64,000 nucleotides of DNA from CANJIV01 sp046330225 (lineage in GTDB: Bacteria > Actinomycetota > Thermoleophilia > Solirubrobacterales > Solirubrobacteraceae), in NCBI GenBank assembly GCA_046330225.1, contig JAXLTD010000008.1, forward strand, positions 62,001-126,000, in the 5' to 3' direction. Positions within the stretch are counted from its first letter, which is position 1; the number at the start of each line of letters is the position of its first letter. Of the stretch, positions 48,155 to 57,116 are shown piece by piece. The notes beneath the pieces are model-generated. The model had not been told where the DNA came from. It searched no databases and saw nothing but the letters and a program-made list of their open reading frames with translations. The position numbers were made by a program, and so were the translations under genes.

Positions 48155-48811
48155 TCAGTCGGTGCCGGAGCGCAGGAACTCCAGGACGGCGAGCACGCGG
48201 CGATGGTCCTCCGGCGCGGGCGGGAGCCCGAGCTTGTCGAGGATGCTGCCGACGTGCTTCTCCACGGCGCTGCCGGTGATCACGAGGGCATCGGCGATCC
48301 CGCGGTTCGAGCGGCCCTCGGCCATGAGCCCGAGCACCTCGAGCTCGCGGGGAGTGAGCGCGGAGAGCGGGCCCGAGCTTCCGCCGCCGCGGGCGACGAG
48401 CTGGGCGACGACCTCGGGGTCCAGCGCCGTGCCGCCTTCCGCCACGCGGCAGGCGCTCTGGACGAACGCCGACGGCTCGGCGATCCGGTCCTTGAGCAGG
48501 TAGCCCACGCCGCCGCTCCCGTCGGCCAGGAGCTCGGCCGCGTACGCCCGCTCGACGTACTGGGAGAGGATCAGGATCGGGAGGCCCGGCACCCGCGACC
48601 GCAGCTCGATCGCGGCCCGCACGCCCTCGTCGGTGAAGGTGGGGGGGAGGCGGACGTCGACGATCGCCAGGTCCGGCCGCAGGGCGGCGCCGCGGCGCAC
48701 GAGCGACTCCGGATCCTCGACCGCCGCGACGACCTCGTGCCCGTGGTCGCGCAGCAGGCGGGTGAGCCCGTCGCGCAGGAGCGCGAGATCCTCGGCGATC
48801 AGGACACGCAC
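48155..48811 (-). CDS. NarL/LuxR-type response regulator
   Basis: A 218-residue regulator. The receiver has acidic residues Glu7-Asp8, phospho-acceptor Asp52 in LAIVDVRLP, and a Lys in GYLLKDR. The C-terminal LuxR helix-turn-helix includes LTPRELEVLGLMAEGRSNRGIA near 155-176. The GTG start overlaps the histidine kinase gene by 13 nt, so the pair is co-translated. It probably activates or represses membrane or stress genes, targets unknown. Confidence 0.9.
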   Translation of the reverse strand: MRVLIAEDLALLRDGLTRLLRDHGHEVVAAVEDPESLVRRGAALRPDLAIVDVRLPPTFTDEGVRAAIELRSRVPGLPILILSQYVERAYAAELLADGSGGVGYLLKDRIAEPSAFVQSACRVAEGGTALDPEVVAQLVARGGGSSGPLSALTPRELEVLGLMAEGRSNRGIADALVITGSAVEKHVGSILDKLGLPPAPEDHRRVLAVLEFLRSGTD

Positions 48812-50118
48812 GGGATCCGGGCCTCGAGCACGGTCGGCCCGCCCGGCGGGCTCGCGACCGCCAGGGTCCCGTCGAGCGCGGCGAGCCGGTCGCGCAGGCC
48901 GGCGAGCCCGCCGCCGGGCACGATCGCCGCGCTGCCGCGGCCGTCGTCGCACACGGTGACCGCGAGCCACTCGCCATCGCGGCGGATCGTCACGGCGGCG
49001 CGCGTGGCCTGCGCGTGCTTGGCGACGTTGGCCAGCGCCTCGCCGACGGCGTAGTAGGCCGCGGTCTCGGCGGTGGCCGGCGGCCGTTCGGGCAGGTCGA
49101 CGTCGAGCGTCACGGGGACGGGGGAGCGGGCCACGAGCGAGCTGAGCGCAGCGTCGAGCCCGCGGTCGGTCAGGATCGACGGCGCGATGCCGCGCACGAG
49201 ATCGCGAAGCTCGGCGAGCGCAAGCGTCGCCTGGCCGCGCGCGGCCCGGACGTGCTCCTGCGCCCCTTCGGGATCGGCGTCGAGCTTCTCCTCGGCCATT
49301 CCCAGATCCATGGCCACGGCGACGAGCCGGGCCTGGGTGCCGTCGTGCAGGTCGCGCTCGATCCGCTTGAGGTCCGCGTCGGCGACGTCGACGGCGCCGG
49401 CCCGCGTCGTCTCGAGCGCGGCAATTCGTGCTCGCATGGCGGCGCGCTCGCTGGCGCCGAGCAGCGCTGCCGTCAGCTCCCCGCCCATCCAGGCGAACGC
49501 CCGGCACAGCCACCAGGCCACGGGGACGAGCAGGAGGCCGATCGGGACCGGGATGAGCGACTCGGGCAGCTCGCGCAGCGTCGGCGTCCCGGGGCCGAAG
49601 ACTCCCTGGTCCGCGTCGAGGGCCCACGACCACGCGGGATAGGTGATGAACGCGATCACCGTGCTCCACGAGACGACCGCCACGCAGAAGCCGGCGACCG
49701 ACAGCGGGAACTGGACGAGCTCGTACGCGATGTCCTTCCAGCGCTGGGGATCGCGGACGGCCTGCCGGCACCAGCTGAGGAAGCCGGTCCCGAGCGGGAG
49801 GTAGGCGCCCCGGACGCGCTCGTCGCGCACGAGCCGCGCGCGCCAGCGTTCGCCGTCGGCGATCCAGGCCAGCAGCACCGACGAGGCGAGCGCGACCGGC
49901 ACGCCGATGATCAGGATCAGCAGGGAGACGCTCAGCGAGACGAGCGTCACGACGACCGTGAAGGCGATCGTGCCCGTGACGAGCCCGAGGAGCAGGTAGG
50001 CGGCGTCGCGGACGCCGCGACCGGCGACGGCGCCGAGGCGCTGGCGCCACGTCCGGCTCGCGGGCGGCTCGCCGGGCGGGAGGACGTGCGTGGTCATGGT
50101 GGAGAGTTCCGTGGTCAT
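48799..50118 (-). CDS. NarL-type sensor histidine kinase (HisKA_3)
   Basis: A 439-residue kinase. Residues 35-200 hold about four membrane helices and the DUF4153/sensor-like region (with the VPVALASSVLLAW and WSTVIAFITYPAW helices). DLHDGTQARLVAVAMDLGMA near residue 255 carries the phospho-His. The C-terminal ATP domain includes EALANVAKHAQAT and GGGLAGLRDRL. The signal sensed is unknown. ATG 50118 is used. ATG 50097 is an alternative. CAGGCT lies 6 nt upstream. Confidence 0.9.
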   Translation of the reverse strand: MTTELSTMTTHVLPPGEPPASRTWRQRLGAVAGRGVRDAAYLLLGLVTGTIAFTVVVTLVSLSVSLLILIIGVPVALASSVLLAWIADGERWRARLVRDERVRGAYLPLGTGFLSWCRQAVRDPQRWKDIAYELVQFPLSVAGFCVAVVSWSTVIAFITYPAWSWALDADQGVFGPGTPTLRELPESLIPVPIGLLLVPVAWWLCRAFAWMGGELTAALLGASERAAMRARIAALETTRAGAVDVADADLKRIERDLHDGTQARLVAVAMDLGMAEEKLDADPEGAQEHVRAARGQATLALAELRDLVRGIAPSILTDRGLDAALSSLVARSPVPVTLDVDLPERPPATAETAAYYAVGEALANVAKHAQATRAAVTIRRDGEWLAVTVCDDGRGSAAIVPGGGLAGLRDRLAALDGTLAVASPPGGPTVLEARIPCVS

Positions 50119-50124
50119 GCCGAC

Positions 50125-50130
50125 AGCCTG
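50125..50130 (-). promoter_or_regulatory. Possible -10 box of the two-component operon
   Basis: CAGGCT on the minus strand, 6 nt before ATG 50118. Confidence 0.3.
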
Positions 50131-50219
50131 GCGGGCTCCCAGCCCGAAGAGTATGGGGGGCGCTGGCGAACCTGGGTAGGGATATCCGCAGTGCGCGGGA
50201 AGGTGAGATCCTCCGCGCG

Positions 50220-51002
50220 ATGGCCGATCGCCTCGCCGACGTCCGTGCCGTGCTCCTCGACCTCGACGGCGTGCTCTACGTCGAAGGGGAAGCCGTGCCG
50301 GGGGCGCCGGACGCGGTCGCGCGGCTGCGCGGGGCCGGGCTCCCGCTGCGGTTCGTGACGAACACGACCGCCCGCTCCCGCGAGCAGACGCTCGCGCGGC
50401 TGGCGGCGCTCGGCTTCGAGGTGGCGCCGTCCGAGCTGGTCACCCCGGCGGCGCTCGCGGCGCAGATGTGCGCGCAGCGCGGCCTGCACCGGGTCGCCCT
50501 CGTGATGAACGACGCGGTCAAGGGGGACTTCCCGGGGCTCGAGGAGGCCGACGACGGCGTCGAGGCGGTGATCATGGGCGACCTCGGCGAGCAGATGGGC
50601 TATGCGACGCTCAACCGCGCCTTCCGCCACGTCATGGCCGGGGCCGAGCTCATCGCGCTCCAGAAGAACCGCTTCTGGCTCACGGCCGACGGCCTGGCCC
50701 TCGACGCCGGCCCGTTCGTGGCGGCGATCGAGTACGCGACCGGCCGCCAGGCGGACGTGGTCGGCAAGCCGTCTGCGGCCTTCTTCGAGCTCGTGCTGGC
50801 GGACCTCGGGACGGACGCCGCCCATGCGGCGATGGTCGGCGACGACGTCGAGGTCGACGTTGGCGGCGCGCAGGCCGCGGGCCTGGCCGGGATCCTCGTC
50901 CGCACCGGGAAGTACCGCGCCGACGTCGTGGCCGCGTCGGGCGTCCGCCCGGCGGCCGTGGCCGGGTCGATCGCCGACGTGCCGGCGCTCCTGCACTGCT
51001 GA
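50220..51002 (+). CDS. HAD-IIA family phosphatase (NagD/LHPP-like)
   Basis: A 260-residue phosphatase. VLLDLDGVLYVEGE carries the nucleophile Asp14 and acid Asp16. TNTTARSREQTLARLAALGF is motif II with a C2 cap between, and MVGDDVEVDVGGAQAAGL near 205-222 is motif IV with metal Asp residues. It removes phosphate from a small metabolite or phospholysine. It is close to human LHPP in order. The gene is convergent with the PPOX-like gene, with 17 bp between stops. Confidence 0.9.
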   Translation: MADRLADVRAVLLDLDGVLYVEGEAVPGAPDAVARLRGAGLPLRFVTNTTARSREQTLARLAALGFEVAPSELVTPAALAAQMCAQRGLHRVALVMNDAVKGDFPGLEEADDGVEAVIMGDLGEQMGYATLNRAFRHVMAGAELIALQKNRFWLTADGLALDAGPFVAAIEYATGRQADVVGKPSAAFFELVLADLGTDAAHAAMVGDDVEVDVGGAQAAGLAGILVRTGKYRADVVAASGVRPAAVAGSIADVPALLHC

Positions 51003-51019
51003 GTGGGGTCGGGCGGCGG

Positions 51020-51598
51020 TCAGGCGCCTTCGAGCGCGGGCAGGCCGTCGATGCTCACGGCGTTGGCCTCGGCCCGGCGGGCGGCGTAGCCCTCGGCGCC
51101 GAGCGTGCGCAGGTGCTTGGCGGTCGACAGGGCGTGATGGTCGCGCGAGCCCTCCAAGGTCATGAGCGGCACCCCGTATCCGCACGAGTCGCTCACGCGC
51201 GTCACCGCGATGTCGATGATGGCGCGCCGGGCTTCGGGCAGGGAGGCATCCGCGAACTCTGCTTCGGCCAGCAGGGGCGCGAACCGCGGATCCTCCGGAA
51301 GGATCGCCTCGCCCCGCCCGTGGAAGCGCACGATCCGGGGCGGGCCGGCAAAGGCGCACAGCATCACCACGATCCGCCCGTTCTCGCGCAGATGCGCGAT
51401 GGTCTCGGCCCCGCTGCCCGCGATGTCGAGATAGGCGACGCGGTGATCGCCGAGCACGCGCAGGGCGCCGCCGGGCCCCTTCGGCGAGAGGTTCACGTGG
51501 CCGTCGGCCGCGAGCGGCGCCGTTCCGACGAAGAACATCGGCTGCTGGCCGACCCAGGCCCGCAGGTGGCCGGTGATGCCGTCGTACGTGCGCCCCAT
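51020..51598 (-). CDS. PPOX-class flavin-binding family protein
   Basis: A 192-residue split-barrel protein. QPMFFVGTAPLAADGHVNLSPKG near residue 19 and RVAYLDIAGSGAETIAHLRENGRIVVML are typical of the pyridoxamine-phosphate-oxidase-like subgroup with FMN. A later RFHGRGEAIL strand completes the barrel. Catalytic role unknown. TATCCT lies 7 nt before the ATG. Confidence 0.85.
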   Translation of the reverse strand: MGRTYDGITGHLRAWVGQQPMFFVGTAPLAADGHVNLSPKGPGGALRVLGDHRVAYLDIAGSGAETIAHLRENGRIVVMLCAFAGPPRIVRFHGRGEAILPEDPRFAPLLAEAEFADASLPEARRAIIDIAVTRVSDSCGYGVPLMTLEGSRDHHALSTAKHLRTLGAEGYAARRAEANAVSIDGLPALEGA

Positions 51599-51605
51599 CG
51601 GCGCA

Positions 51606-51611
51606 AGGATA
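51606..51611 (-). promoter_or_regulatory. Probable -10 box (leaderless) of the PPOX-like gene at 51598
   Basis: TATCCT on the minus strand, 7 nt before ATG 51598. Confidence 0.5.
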
Positions 51612-51615
51612 GGGG

Positions 51616-51635
51616 CGGCCGGCCGGCCGGCCGGC
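51616..51635. repeat. (GGCC)n simple repeat
   Basis: About 20 bp of alternating GGCC between two minus-strand genes. It is self-complementary and may fold, but has no clear role. Confidence 0.5.
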
Positions 51636-51647
51636 TCGGCGTCCGGC

Positions 51648-53735
51648 CTACGGGCCGGTCCAGCCGGCGGCGTGGCACGGCGCCGCGCCGCACACCTCGA
51701 TCAGGCGCCCGCCCGGGCGGATGAACTCGGAGATCTGGCGACGAATTCGGGCCTCGGACTCGATGACGAGGTCATGCGGGTCGACCCCAACGGCCGGCGG
51801 GGTGTTCGTCGTCGGCGGCCGCGGCGTCCCCGCCGTCTCGCCGTTGACGGTGCGCAGCGGGCCGATGTCCCACGCGACGAAGGCGTTCGCGTCCGCGGGC
51901 AGGCGCCCCAGCGCCGGCAGGCCGAACTGCGGCGTGACGTCCGGGCTGCGCCCCGGGTCGAGCGTGGGCCGGCGCACCTTGGCGCCGATCGTGCGCGCCT
52001 CGACCTCGGTGGTGACGTTGGCGACCTGGTGGTCGCCGTAGCTCATCTCGATGAGCACGCGGTGGGCCGGCGTGCCGGGCAGCGGGTCGGCGGTCATGTG
52101 CTGCGCGTAGCCGTCGGGCTCGCCCCGGTCCCACATGAGCTGCATGAGCGAGAACATCAGCGGACGCTGGCGCTCGCGCGGATAGCTGGCGTAGAGCAGC
52201 GGCGAGAAGTCGGCGAAGTCGACCGAGCGCGTGAGCAGCGTGGAGTAGTTCATGCCCGGGACGTAGAGGACCGAGCGCGTGAAGTCCGGCGCCAGCGCCG
52301 TGAGCGCGCCGCCCATGATGCCGCCCTGGCTGTTGCCGTAGTACCCGAGCGCCGACGTGTCGATGATCGGCTGGCCGCCGACCCGCAGCGCCGGCGCGGT
52401 CACGAGCCCCTGCGGATGGGACAGCAGCCGGCCGAGGTACAGGAAGTTCAGGAAGCCCTGCTGGTTGCGGTCGGCGAGCTCCGGGAACTTCGACAGGTCC
52501 TGGAGGATCTTCGCCGCGTTCGGGATGTCCTCCTCGGCCATGCCGCTCCAGTCGGTCGCGCAGACGAGCACGCCGTTCTCGTTGCCGAGCTGGCGCACGT
52601 TGCGCGCGTTGGCCTCGAACGCGTCGCCGAAGAGGCCGTGGCCGTACAGGGACGGGCGCAGGAGCCGCACGCTGCCGCCGGACTGGACGGACCGCGGCAC
52701 GTTGCAGACGAAGCGGGCCGTCATCGTGTTGCCCGGGGTCCGGCGCGGGAGCCCGTTGGCGCCGATGACGAACCGCGAGCCCGGCGGGCAGCCGGGCTGG
52801 TTCAGATAGCACGGGACCTGGTACGTGCCGACGACCCGGCGCAGGAGGTCGGGGTCCTGGCCGGGCCCGCAGCCGCCCGGATCGCACGGGGCGTAGTCGG
52901 TGACCTCCGTGACCTTGAACGCCGGTGCGCGGCCCGACACCTTGCGGTCGGCGAGGTTGCGATCCCCAAGCCCCGCGAAGGCGTCGTTGCGGATCGCCAG
53001 GGCGCGGCGGCTGAGGCTCGCTTCGCTGGCGACCGTGAAGTCCCAGGCCAGGTAGAGGGTCGCGCGCGGGATCCGGGCCTTCCGCAGGCGGCGGAAGATG
53101 TCCTCCATGTGCGCGCGGCGGCGCTCGATCGCCGGCCGGGAGGTCTTCACGCCGTCGCGGTAGATCCGGAAGGCGGCAGACGGCGGGATCAGGCGGCCGG
53201 TCGCCGTGCGCAGCCCGCGCAGGGCGACGATGTAGCGGTGGCCCTCGGTGAAGTTCTTCCCCGGGCGCAGGATCAGGCTGACGTCGGCCGCCTGCTTGGC
53301 GTTCGCGTCGAGTTCGGCCCAGATGAGCTGGCGCTTGCCGGTTGCGGCGTCGATCACCACCGCCGCCTGGCTGCGGTCGAAGGCCCGGGCCAGGTTCGTG
53401 ATCGGGACGAGGCGGCTGCGCCGGAACGCTGCGGGGCTGTCGAGGCCCGGCACCTTCGTCACGATCAGGTTGCCCGGGCTGAATCCGTCGAACCGGTTGA
53501 TGTCCGTCGGGTCGATCGGGACGCCGTCCTTGTTCTTCAGCATCGAGGCGCGCGGGATCGCCAGGCGCCGGCCCGTCGGCGTCGAGCGGTCCGCGACCGT
53601 GAAGTAGTCGTTGGGCCAGGGCTGCAGGCACTCGGCGGGGTCGAGCGGATCGCAGGTCGCGGCGGCGGCGGCGCCCGGCAGGACGCACGCGGCGGCGGAG
53701 GCGAGGGCGGCGACGGCGAGGAGGGGGCGGCGCAT
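51648..53735 (-). CDS. Large secreted alpha/beta-hydrolase-like protein
   Basis: A 695-residue exported protein. The signal peptide spans residues 1-26, ending AAAA-TC. The mature protein begins CDPLDPAECLQPWPNDYFT, a common opening of secreted Thermoleophilia-type proteins in my recollection. An elbow GYYGNSQGGIMGG near residue 460 has the G-x-S-x-G nucleophile shape, with later Asp/His candidates (SYGDHQV). Six or more Cys suggest disulphides. The hydrolase fold is likely, but substrate and catalytic triad are not proven. TTGCGC-N18-TACGGT lies just before ATG 53735. Confidence 0.75.
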   Translation of the reverse strand: MRRPLLAVAALASAAACVLPGAAAAATCDPLDPAECLQPWPNDYFTVADRSTPTGRRLAIPRASMLKNKDGVPIDPTDINRFDGFSPGNLIVTKVPGLDSPAAFRRSRLVPITNLARAFDRSQAAVVIDAATGKRQLIWAELDANAKQAADVSLILRPGKNFTEGHRYIVALRGLRTATGRLIPPSAAFRIYRDGVKTSRPAIERRRAHMEDIFRRLRKARIPRATLYLAWDFTVASEASLSRRALAIRNDAFAGLGDRNLADRKVSGRAPAFKVTEVTDYAPCDPGGCGPGQDPDLLRRVVGTYQVPCYLNQPGCPPGSRFVIGANGLPRRTPGNTMTARFVCNVPRSVQSGGSVRLLRPSLYGHGLFGDAFEANARNVRQLGNENGVLVCATDWSGMAEEDIPNAAKILQDLSKFPELADRNQQGFLNFLYLGRLLSHPQGLVTAPALRVGGQPIIDTSALGYYGNSQGGIMGGALTALAPDFTRSVLYVPGMNYSTLLTRSVDFADFSPLLYASYPRERQRPLMFSLMQLMWDRGEPDGYAQHMTADPLPGTPAHRVLIEMSYGDHQVANVTTEVEARTIGAKVRRPTLDPGRSPDVTPQFGLPALGRLPADANAFVAWDIGPLRTVNGETAGTPRPPTTNTPPAVGVDPHDLVIESEARIRRQISEFIRPGGRLIEVCGAAPCHAAGWTGP

Positions 53736-53741
53736 GCCGCG

Positions 53742-53771
53742 ACCGTATCCGCGGTCGCGCCGGATGCGCAA
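53742..53771 (-). promoter_or_regulatory. Promoter of the large secreted hydrolase gene
   Basis: On the minus strand: TTGCGC (53771-53766), 18-bp spacer, TACGGT (53747-53742), then 6 nt to ATG 53735. Confidence 0.55.
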
Positions 53772-53792
53772 GCGCCAACTGCGTCGCCCCGC

Positions 53793-53798
53793 TACTCT
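53793..53798 (+). promoter_or_regulatory. Probable -10 box (leaderless) of the PH-domain gene
   Basis: TACTCT, 6 nt before ATG 53805, back to back with the promoter at 53742-53771. Confidence 0.5.
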
Positions 53799-53804
53799 CG
53801 CCCG

Positions 53805-54311
53805 ATGGACCTGCGACCCGGCGAAGACGTCCTCTACGAAGGCCGCCCCTCGTGGCGGGCGCTCTTCGGCTTCTACGTGCTCGGACTCCTCGGCGGGATC
53901 GCGATCGGGGTGATCGTCGCGCTTGCCGCGTCGGTGGCGATCGGCGCGGCCGTCGGCGTGGTCATCGTCGTCCTGACGCTGGTCCTCGGCTACGTGCGGC
54001 GGATGTACACCCGCTACGCGATCACCGACCGCCGCCTGCGGATCCAGCGCGGCATCATCTCCCGCAACGTCCAGGAGACGAAGCTCGACCGGGTCCAGAA
54101 CGTCAACTACCGCCAGGGCGCCCTCGACCGCCTGCTCGGCGTCGGCAACGTCGACTTCGACACGGCCGGCACCGAGGACTCGAACTTCACCTTTGAGTGG
54201 GTCAACCACCCCGAGCGCGTCGTCCAGGCCGTCGACAAGGCCCAGGCCGAGGCCGCCGTCGAAGCCGCGCGCCTCGCCCAGCCCCCGCCGGGCCCCGGCG
54301 GCGGTCTGTAG
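53805..54311 (+). CDS. Bacterial PH-domain (YdbS-like) membrane protein
   Basis: A 168-residue protein. After DLRPGEDVLYEGRPSWRALF it has two closely spaced membrane helices (residues 20-65) and then a bPH2 domain (YAITDRRLRIQRGIISRNVQETKLDRVQNV, in two stretches, then GVGNVDFDTAGTEDSNF), typical of YdbS/YdbT proteins. The tail is Pro/Gly-rich. Function in membrane stress is suspected for relatives. It diverges from the secreted hydrolase gene. Confidence 0.85.
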   Translation: MDLRPGEDVLYEGRPSWRALFGFYVLGLLGGIAIGVIVALAASVAIGAAVGVVIVVLTLVLGYVRRMYTRYAITDRRLRIQRGIISRNVQETKLDRVQNVNYRQGALDRLLGVGNVDFDTAGTEDSNFTFEWVNHPERVVQAVDKAQAEAAVEAARLAQPPPGPGGGL

Positions 54312-54372
54312 TCCGCGCGGCCGCCGTTCCGGTCGCCCCGGCGCCAGTTCGCGCCGCGAGAAACCCGTGATC

Positions 54373-54378
54373 TAGGAT
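54373..54378 (+). promoter_or_regulatory. Probable -10 box (leaderless) of the P450 gene
   Basis: TAGGAT, 7 nt before ATG 54386. Confidence 0.5.
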
Positions 54379-54385
54379 CGAACGG

Positions 54386-55618
54386 ATGCCGCTCGTCACC
54401 GATCTCGACCTGCCGGAGCTGAACCTGGTCGATCCGGATCTGCGCGGCGAGCGCTGGCATGGCGCGATGGCCGCCCTGGCCGCCGACGGGCACTGGCTCG
54501 CGCAGGGGCCGCTGGCCACGGTGGTGCTCGACCGCGAGGCCGGCGAGTTCTTCCTGCGCACGAAGTCGGCGATCTTCCCCGGCCTGACGATCGCCGAGAT
54601 CTTCCAGATCGACGAGCCGGCGCTGCGGACCGAGATCGAGCGCAACATCATCAACATCAACGGCCAGGACCACCGCCGCCTGCGCGGCCTCGTGAACCCG
54701 GCGCTCTCCCCCCGCGCGGCGGACCGGTACCGCCCCGCGATGCGCGGATTCCTCGAAGGGCTGTGGGCCGCCGTCGCCCGGGATGGCCGCTGCGAGTTCG
54801 TCGAGGCGATCGCCAAGCCCTACCCCTCCCGGACGATCGCCACCGTCATGGGGGCGCCGCTGGACGACGCGGCCCGCCTGCACGACTGGTCGCAGTGGAT
54901 TCAGCGCCAGTTCGACCCGATCGCGCTGTCGGACCCGGCCCAGCGGTCCACGATCGAGGAGAAGGTGCAGGAGTTCTACGAGTGGGTGCGGCCGCTCATC
55001 GTCCGCCGCCGGGACACGCCGGCCGACGACCTCATCTCGGCGCTCATCACGGCCGAGGAGTCCGGCGACCGGCTGTCGGACGTCGAGCTGGAGAACCTCG
55101 TCCTCAACGTGCTCGTGGGCGGCGTGGATACGACCCAGAGCCAGCTGGCCCAGGCCATTCGGCTGCTGGCCGAGCGGCCCGGCCAGTGGGCGGCGCTGCA
55201 TGCCGACCCGGAGGGGCTCGCCCCGGCCGCCGCCGAGGAGGCCCTCCGCTACGAGCCGATCACGCCGTTCACCGCCCGGATCATGATCGAGGAGGTCGAG
55301 CACCGGGGCGTGACGTTCCCGAAGGATTCCGTGGTCATGGTGTGCGCGTTCTCGGGCAACCGCGATCCGGCGGCGTTCTCCGAGCCCGACGCCTTCGACA
55401 TCACTGCGCCCCGCGGCGCGGGCCGGATGCTCACGTTCGGCGCGGGCATCCACTACTGCCTCGGGGCGAACCTCGCGCGGGCCGAGCTGCAGGAGGGGCT
55501 GGCCTTCCTCGGCCGGCACATCGAGCGGCTCGAGCTCGACGGGGAGCCCGAGCTCCAGAGCGTGAGCGGGATCTACGGGGTGGAGGCGCTGCCGATCGCC
55601 TTCACGGTCGCCGACTGA
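54386..55618 (+). CDS. Cytochrome P450
   Basis: A complete 410-residue soluble P450. HRRLRGLVNP near residue 94 (C-helix), the I-helix GGVDTTQSQ near 247 with Asp-Thr-Thr for oxygen activation, EEALRYEP (ExxR) near 289-296, and the heme loop FGAGIHYCLGANLAR with Cys358. Substrate unknown. A redox partner is not adjacent. The next gene, an aminotransferase, starts 113 bp downstream on the same strand behind a perfect ribosome binding site. Confidence 0.95.
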   Translation: MPLVTDLDLPELNLVDPDLRGERWHGAMAALAADGHWLAQGPLATVVLDREAGEFFLRTKSAIFPGLTIAEIFQIDEPALRTEIERNIININGQDHRRLRGLVNPALSPRAADRYRPAMRGFLEGLWAAVARDGRCEFVEAIAKPYPSRTIATVMGAPLDDAARLHDWSQWIQRQFDPIALSDPAQRSTIEEKVQEFYEWVRPLIVRRRDTPADDLISALITAEESGDRLSDVELENLVLNVLVGGVDTTQSQLAQAIRLLAERPGQWAALHADPEGLAPAAAEEALRYEPITPFTARIMIEEVEHRGVTFPKDSVVMVCAFSGNRDPAAFSEPDAFDITAPRGAGRMLTFGAGIHYCLGANLARAELQEGLAFLGRHIERLELDGEPELQSVSGIYGVEALPIAFTVAD

Positions 55619-55719
55619 CGCCCTCGGCGGGGCCGCGGCACGCCGCAGCGGCCAACGGTGCCGGCCCGGCTTGGCACCCGCGTCGGCGCCCGGCCGGGCA
55701 GAATGCCCGCTTCGACTAC

Positions 55720-55725
55720 AGGAGG
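55720..55725 (+). promoter_or_regulatory. Ribosome binding site AGGAGG of the aminotransferase gene
   Basis: AGGAGG ending 5 nt before ATG 55731. It selects this start over an in-frame ATG at 55671. Confidence 0.6.
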
Positions 55726-55730
55726 ATTCC

Positions 55731-57116
55731 ATGGCCGTCAGCACCCCCGTTCAGATCGATGGCGAGCGCATCGCCGAGCTCACCGAGCGCGAGGAGCGCC
55801 GCCTCGACGAGCAGACCGGCGCTTCGAAGGAGATGTACGAGCGCGCCCGCCAGTCGCTGTCCGGCGGCGTCGCCTCCTCCTACCAGCTCCGCGATCCGTG
55901 GCCGATCTACCTCGAGCGCGGGGAGGGCCCGCGCGTGTGGGACGTCGACGGCCGCGAGTACTACGACTTCCACAACGGCTTCGGCTCGATGGTCCAGGGC
56001 CATGCCCATCCGGCGATCGGCCGGGCGATCTCCGAGCGCTACGCGAAGGGGACGCACTTCGCGGCGCCGACCGAGGACGGCATTGCCGTCGCCGAGGAGC
56101 TCGCGCGCCGCTGGGGCCTGCCGAAGTGGCGCTATACGAACTCGGGGTCCGAGTCCACGATGGACGCGATCCGCATCGCCCGCGCGGCCACCGGGCGCGA
56201 CACCGTGATGAAGATCTTCGGCTCCTACCACGGCCACCACGACACCGCGATGGTCAGCATCGGGGTGCCGTATGACCAGATCGGGGACCCGGAGAACTTG
56301 GCGTCGCTGCCCTACGGCGGCGGCATTCCGCAGGCCACCGTGGACCTGGTGATCGCGGTGCCGTTCAACGACGCCGGCGCCATGGAGCGCCGCATCGAGC
56401 GGCTGATGGCCGAGGACCGCCTGCCCGCCTGCGTGATCATGGAGGCGGCGATGATGAACCTCGGGGTCGTGCTCCCCGAGCCGGGCTACCTCGCCGCCGT
56501 CCGCGAGATCACCCGCCGGCACGACATCGTCCTGATCTTCGACGAGGTCAAGACCGGGCTCACGATCGCGGCAGGCGGCGCGGTCGAGAAGTGGGGGGTC
56601 GAGCCGGACCTCGTCACGCTCGCCAAGGCGCTCGGCGGCGGCGTGCCGATTGGCGCGATCGGCGGGACGGAGCGCGCGATGCGCGTGGTCGAGGACGGCA
56701 CCGTGTACCAGGTGGGCACCTACAACGGGAACCCGCTCGGGATGGCCGCGGCGCACGCGAACCTGACCGAGGTCCTGACGCCGGAGGCCTATGTCCACCT
56801 CGACCGGCTCAACGACCGGATCCTCGCCGGCTGCCAGTCGGTGATCGACGACTTCAACCTCCCCGGCTACACGGTCGGCCTCGGGTCGAAGGGCTGCGTG
56901 ACGTTCTCGACGGAGAAGATCGTCGACTACGCCTCGTTCAAGGCGAACCAGAACGGCCCGCTCTGCGACCTGGCCTGGCTCTACAACATGAACCGGGGGA
57001 TCTACATGACCCCGGGGCGCGAGGAGGAGTGGACGCTCTCGGTCACGCACGACGACGCGGCGGTGGACGCCTACGTCGCGGTGTTCCGGGAGATGGCCGC
57101 CGACCTGACCGCCTAG
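55731..57116 (+). CDS. Class III (glutamate-semialdehyde-mutase-like) aminotransferase
   Basis: A 461-residue fold-type I PLP enzyme. YTNSGSESTMDAIRIARAATGR near residue 137 binds the PLP phosphate, IFDEVKTGLTIAAGG near 267 holds the Asp that pairs with PLP nitrogen, and TLAKALGGGVPIGAIGG has Lys299 as the Schiff-base residue. The N-terminal and loop pattern is closer to HemL-like and related omega-aminotransferases than to ornithine types. A hemL role is not shown by context. Strong AGGAGG ribosome binding site. Confidence 0.85.
   Translation: MAVSTPVQIDGERIAELTEREERRLDEQTGASKEMYERARQSLSGGVASSYQLRDPWPIYLERGEGPRVWDVDGREYYDFHNGFGSMVQGHAHPAIGRAISERYAKGTHFAAPTEDGIAVAEELARRWGLPKWRYTNSGSESTMDAIRIARAATGRDTVMKIFGSYHGHHDTAMVSIGVPYDQIGDPENLASLPYGGGIPQATVDLVIAVPFNDAGAMERRIERLMAEDRLPACVIMEAAMMNLGVVLPEPGYLAAVREITRRHDIVLIFDEVKTGLTIAAGGAVEKWGVEPDLVTLAKALGGGVPIGAIGGTERAMRVVEDGTVYQVGTYNGNPLGMAAAHANLTEVLTPEAYVHLDRLNDRILAGCQSVIDDFNLPGYTVGLGSKGCVTFSTEKIVDYASFKANQNGPLCDLAWLYNMNRGIYMTPGREEEWTLSVTHDDAAVDAYVAVFREMAADLTA

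Noticed and set aside
51616..51635. GGCC repeat as a CRISPR or regulatory array
   Set aside because: Only a 20-bp simple repeat with no spacers. Probably replication slippage in GC-rich DNA.
51573..53804. Plus-strand extension upstream of the PH-domain protein
   Set aside because: The in-frame extension is an antisense shadow of the secreted hydrolase. The PH domain starts normally at ATG 53805 after its -10 box.
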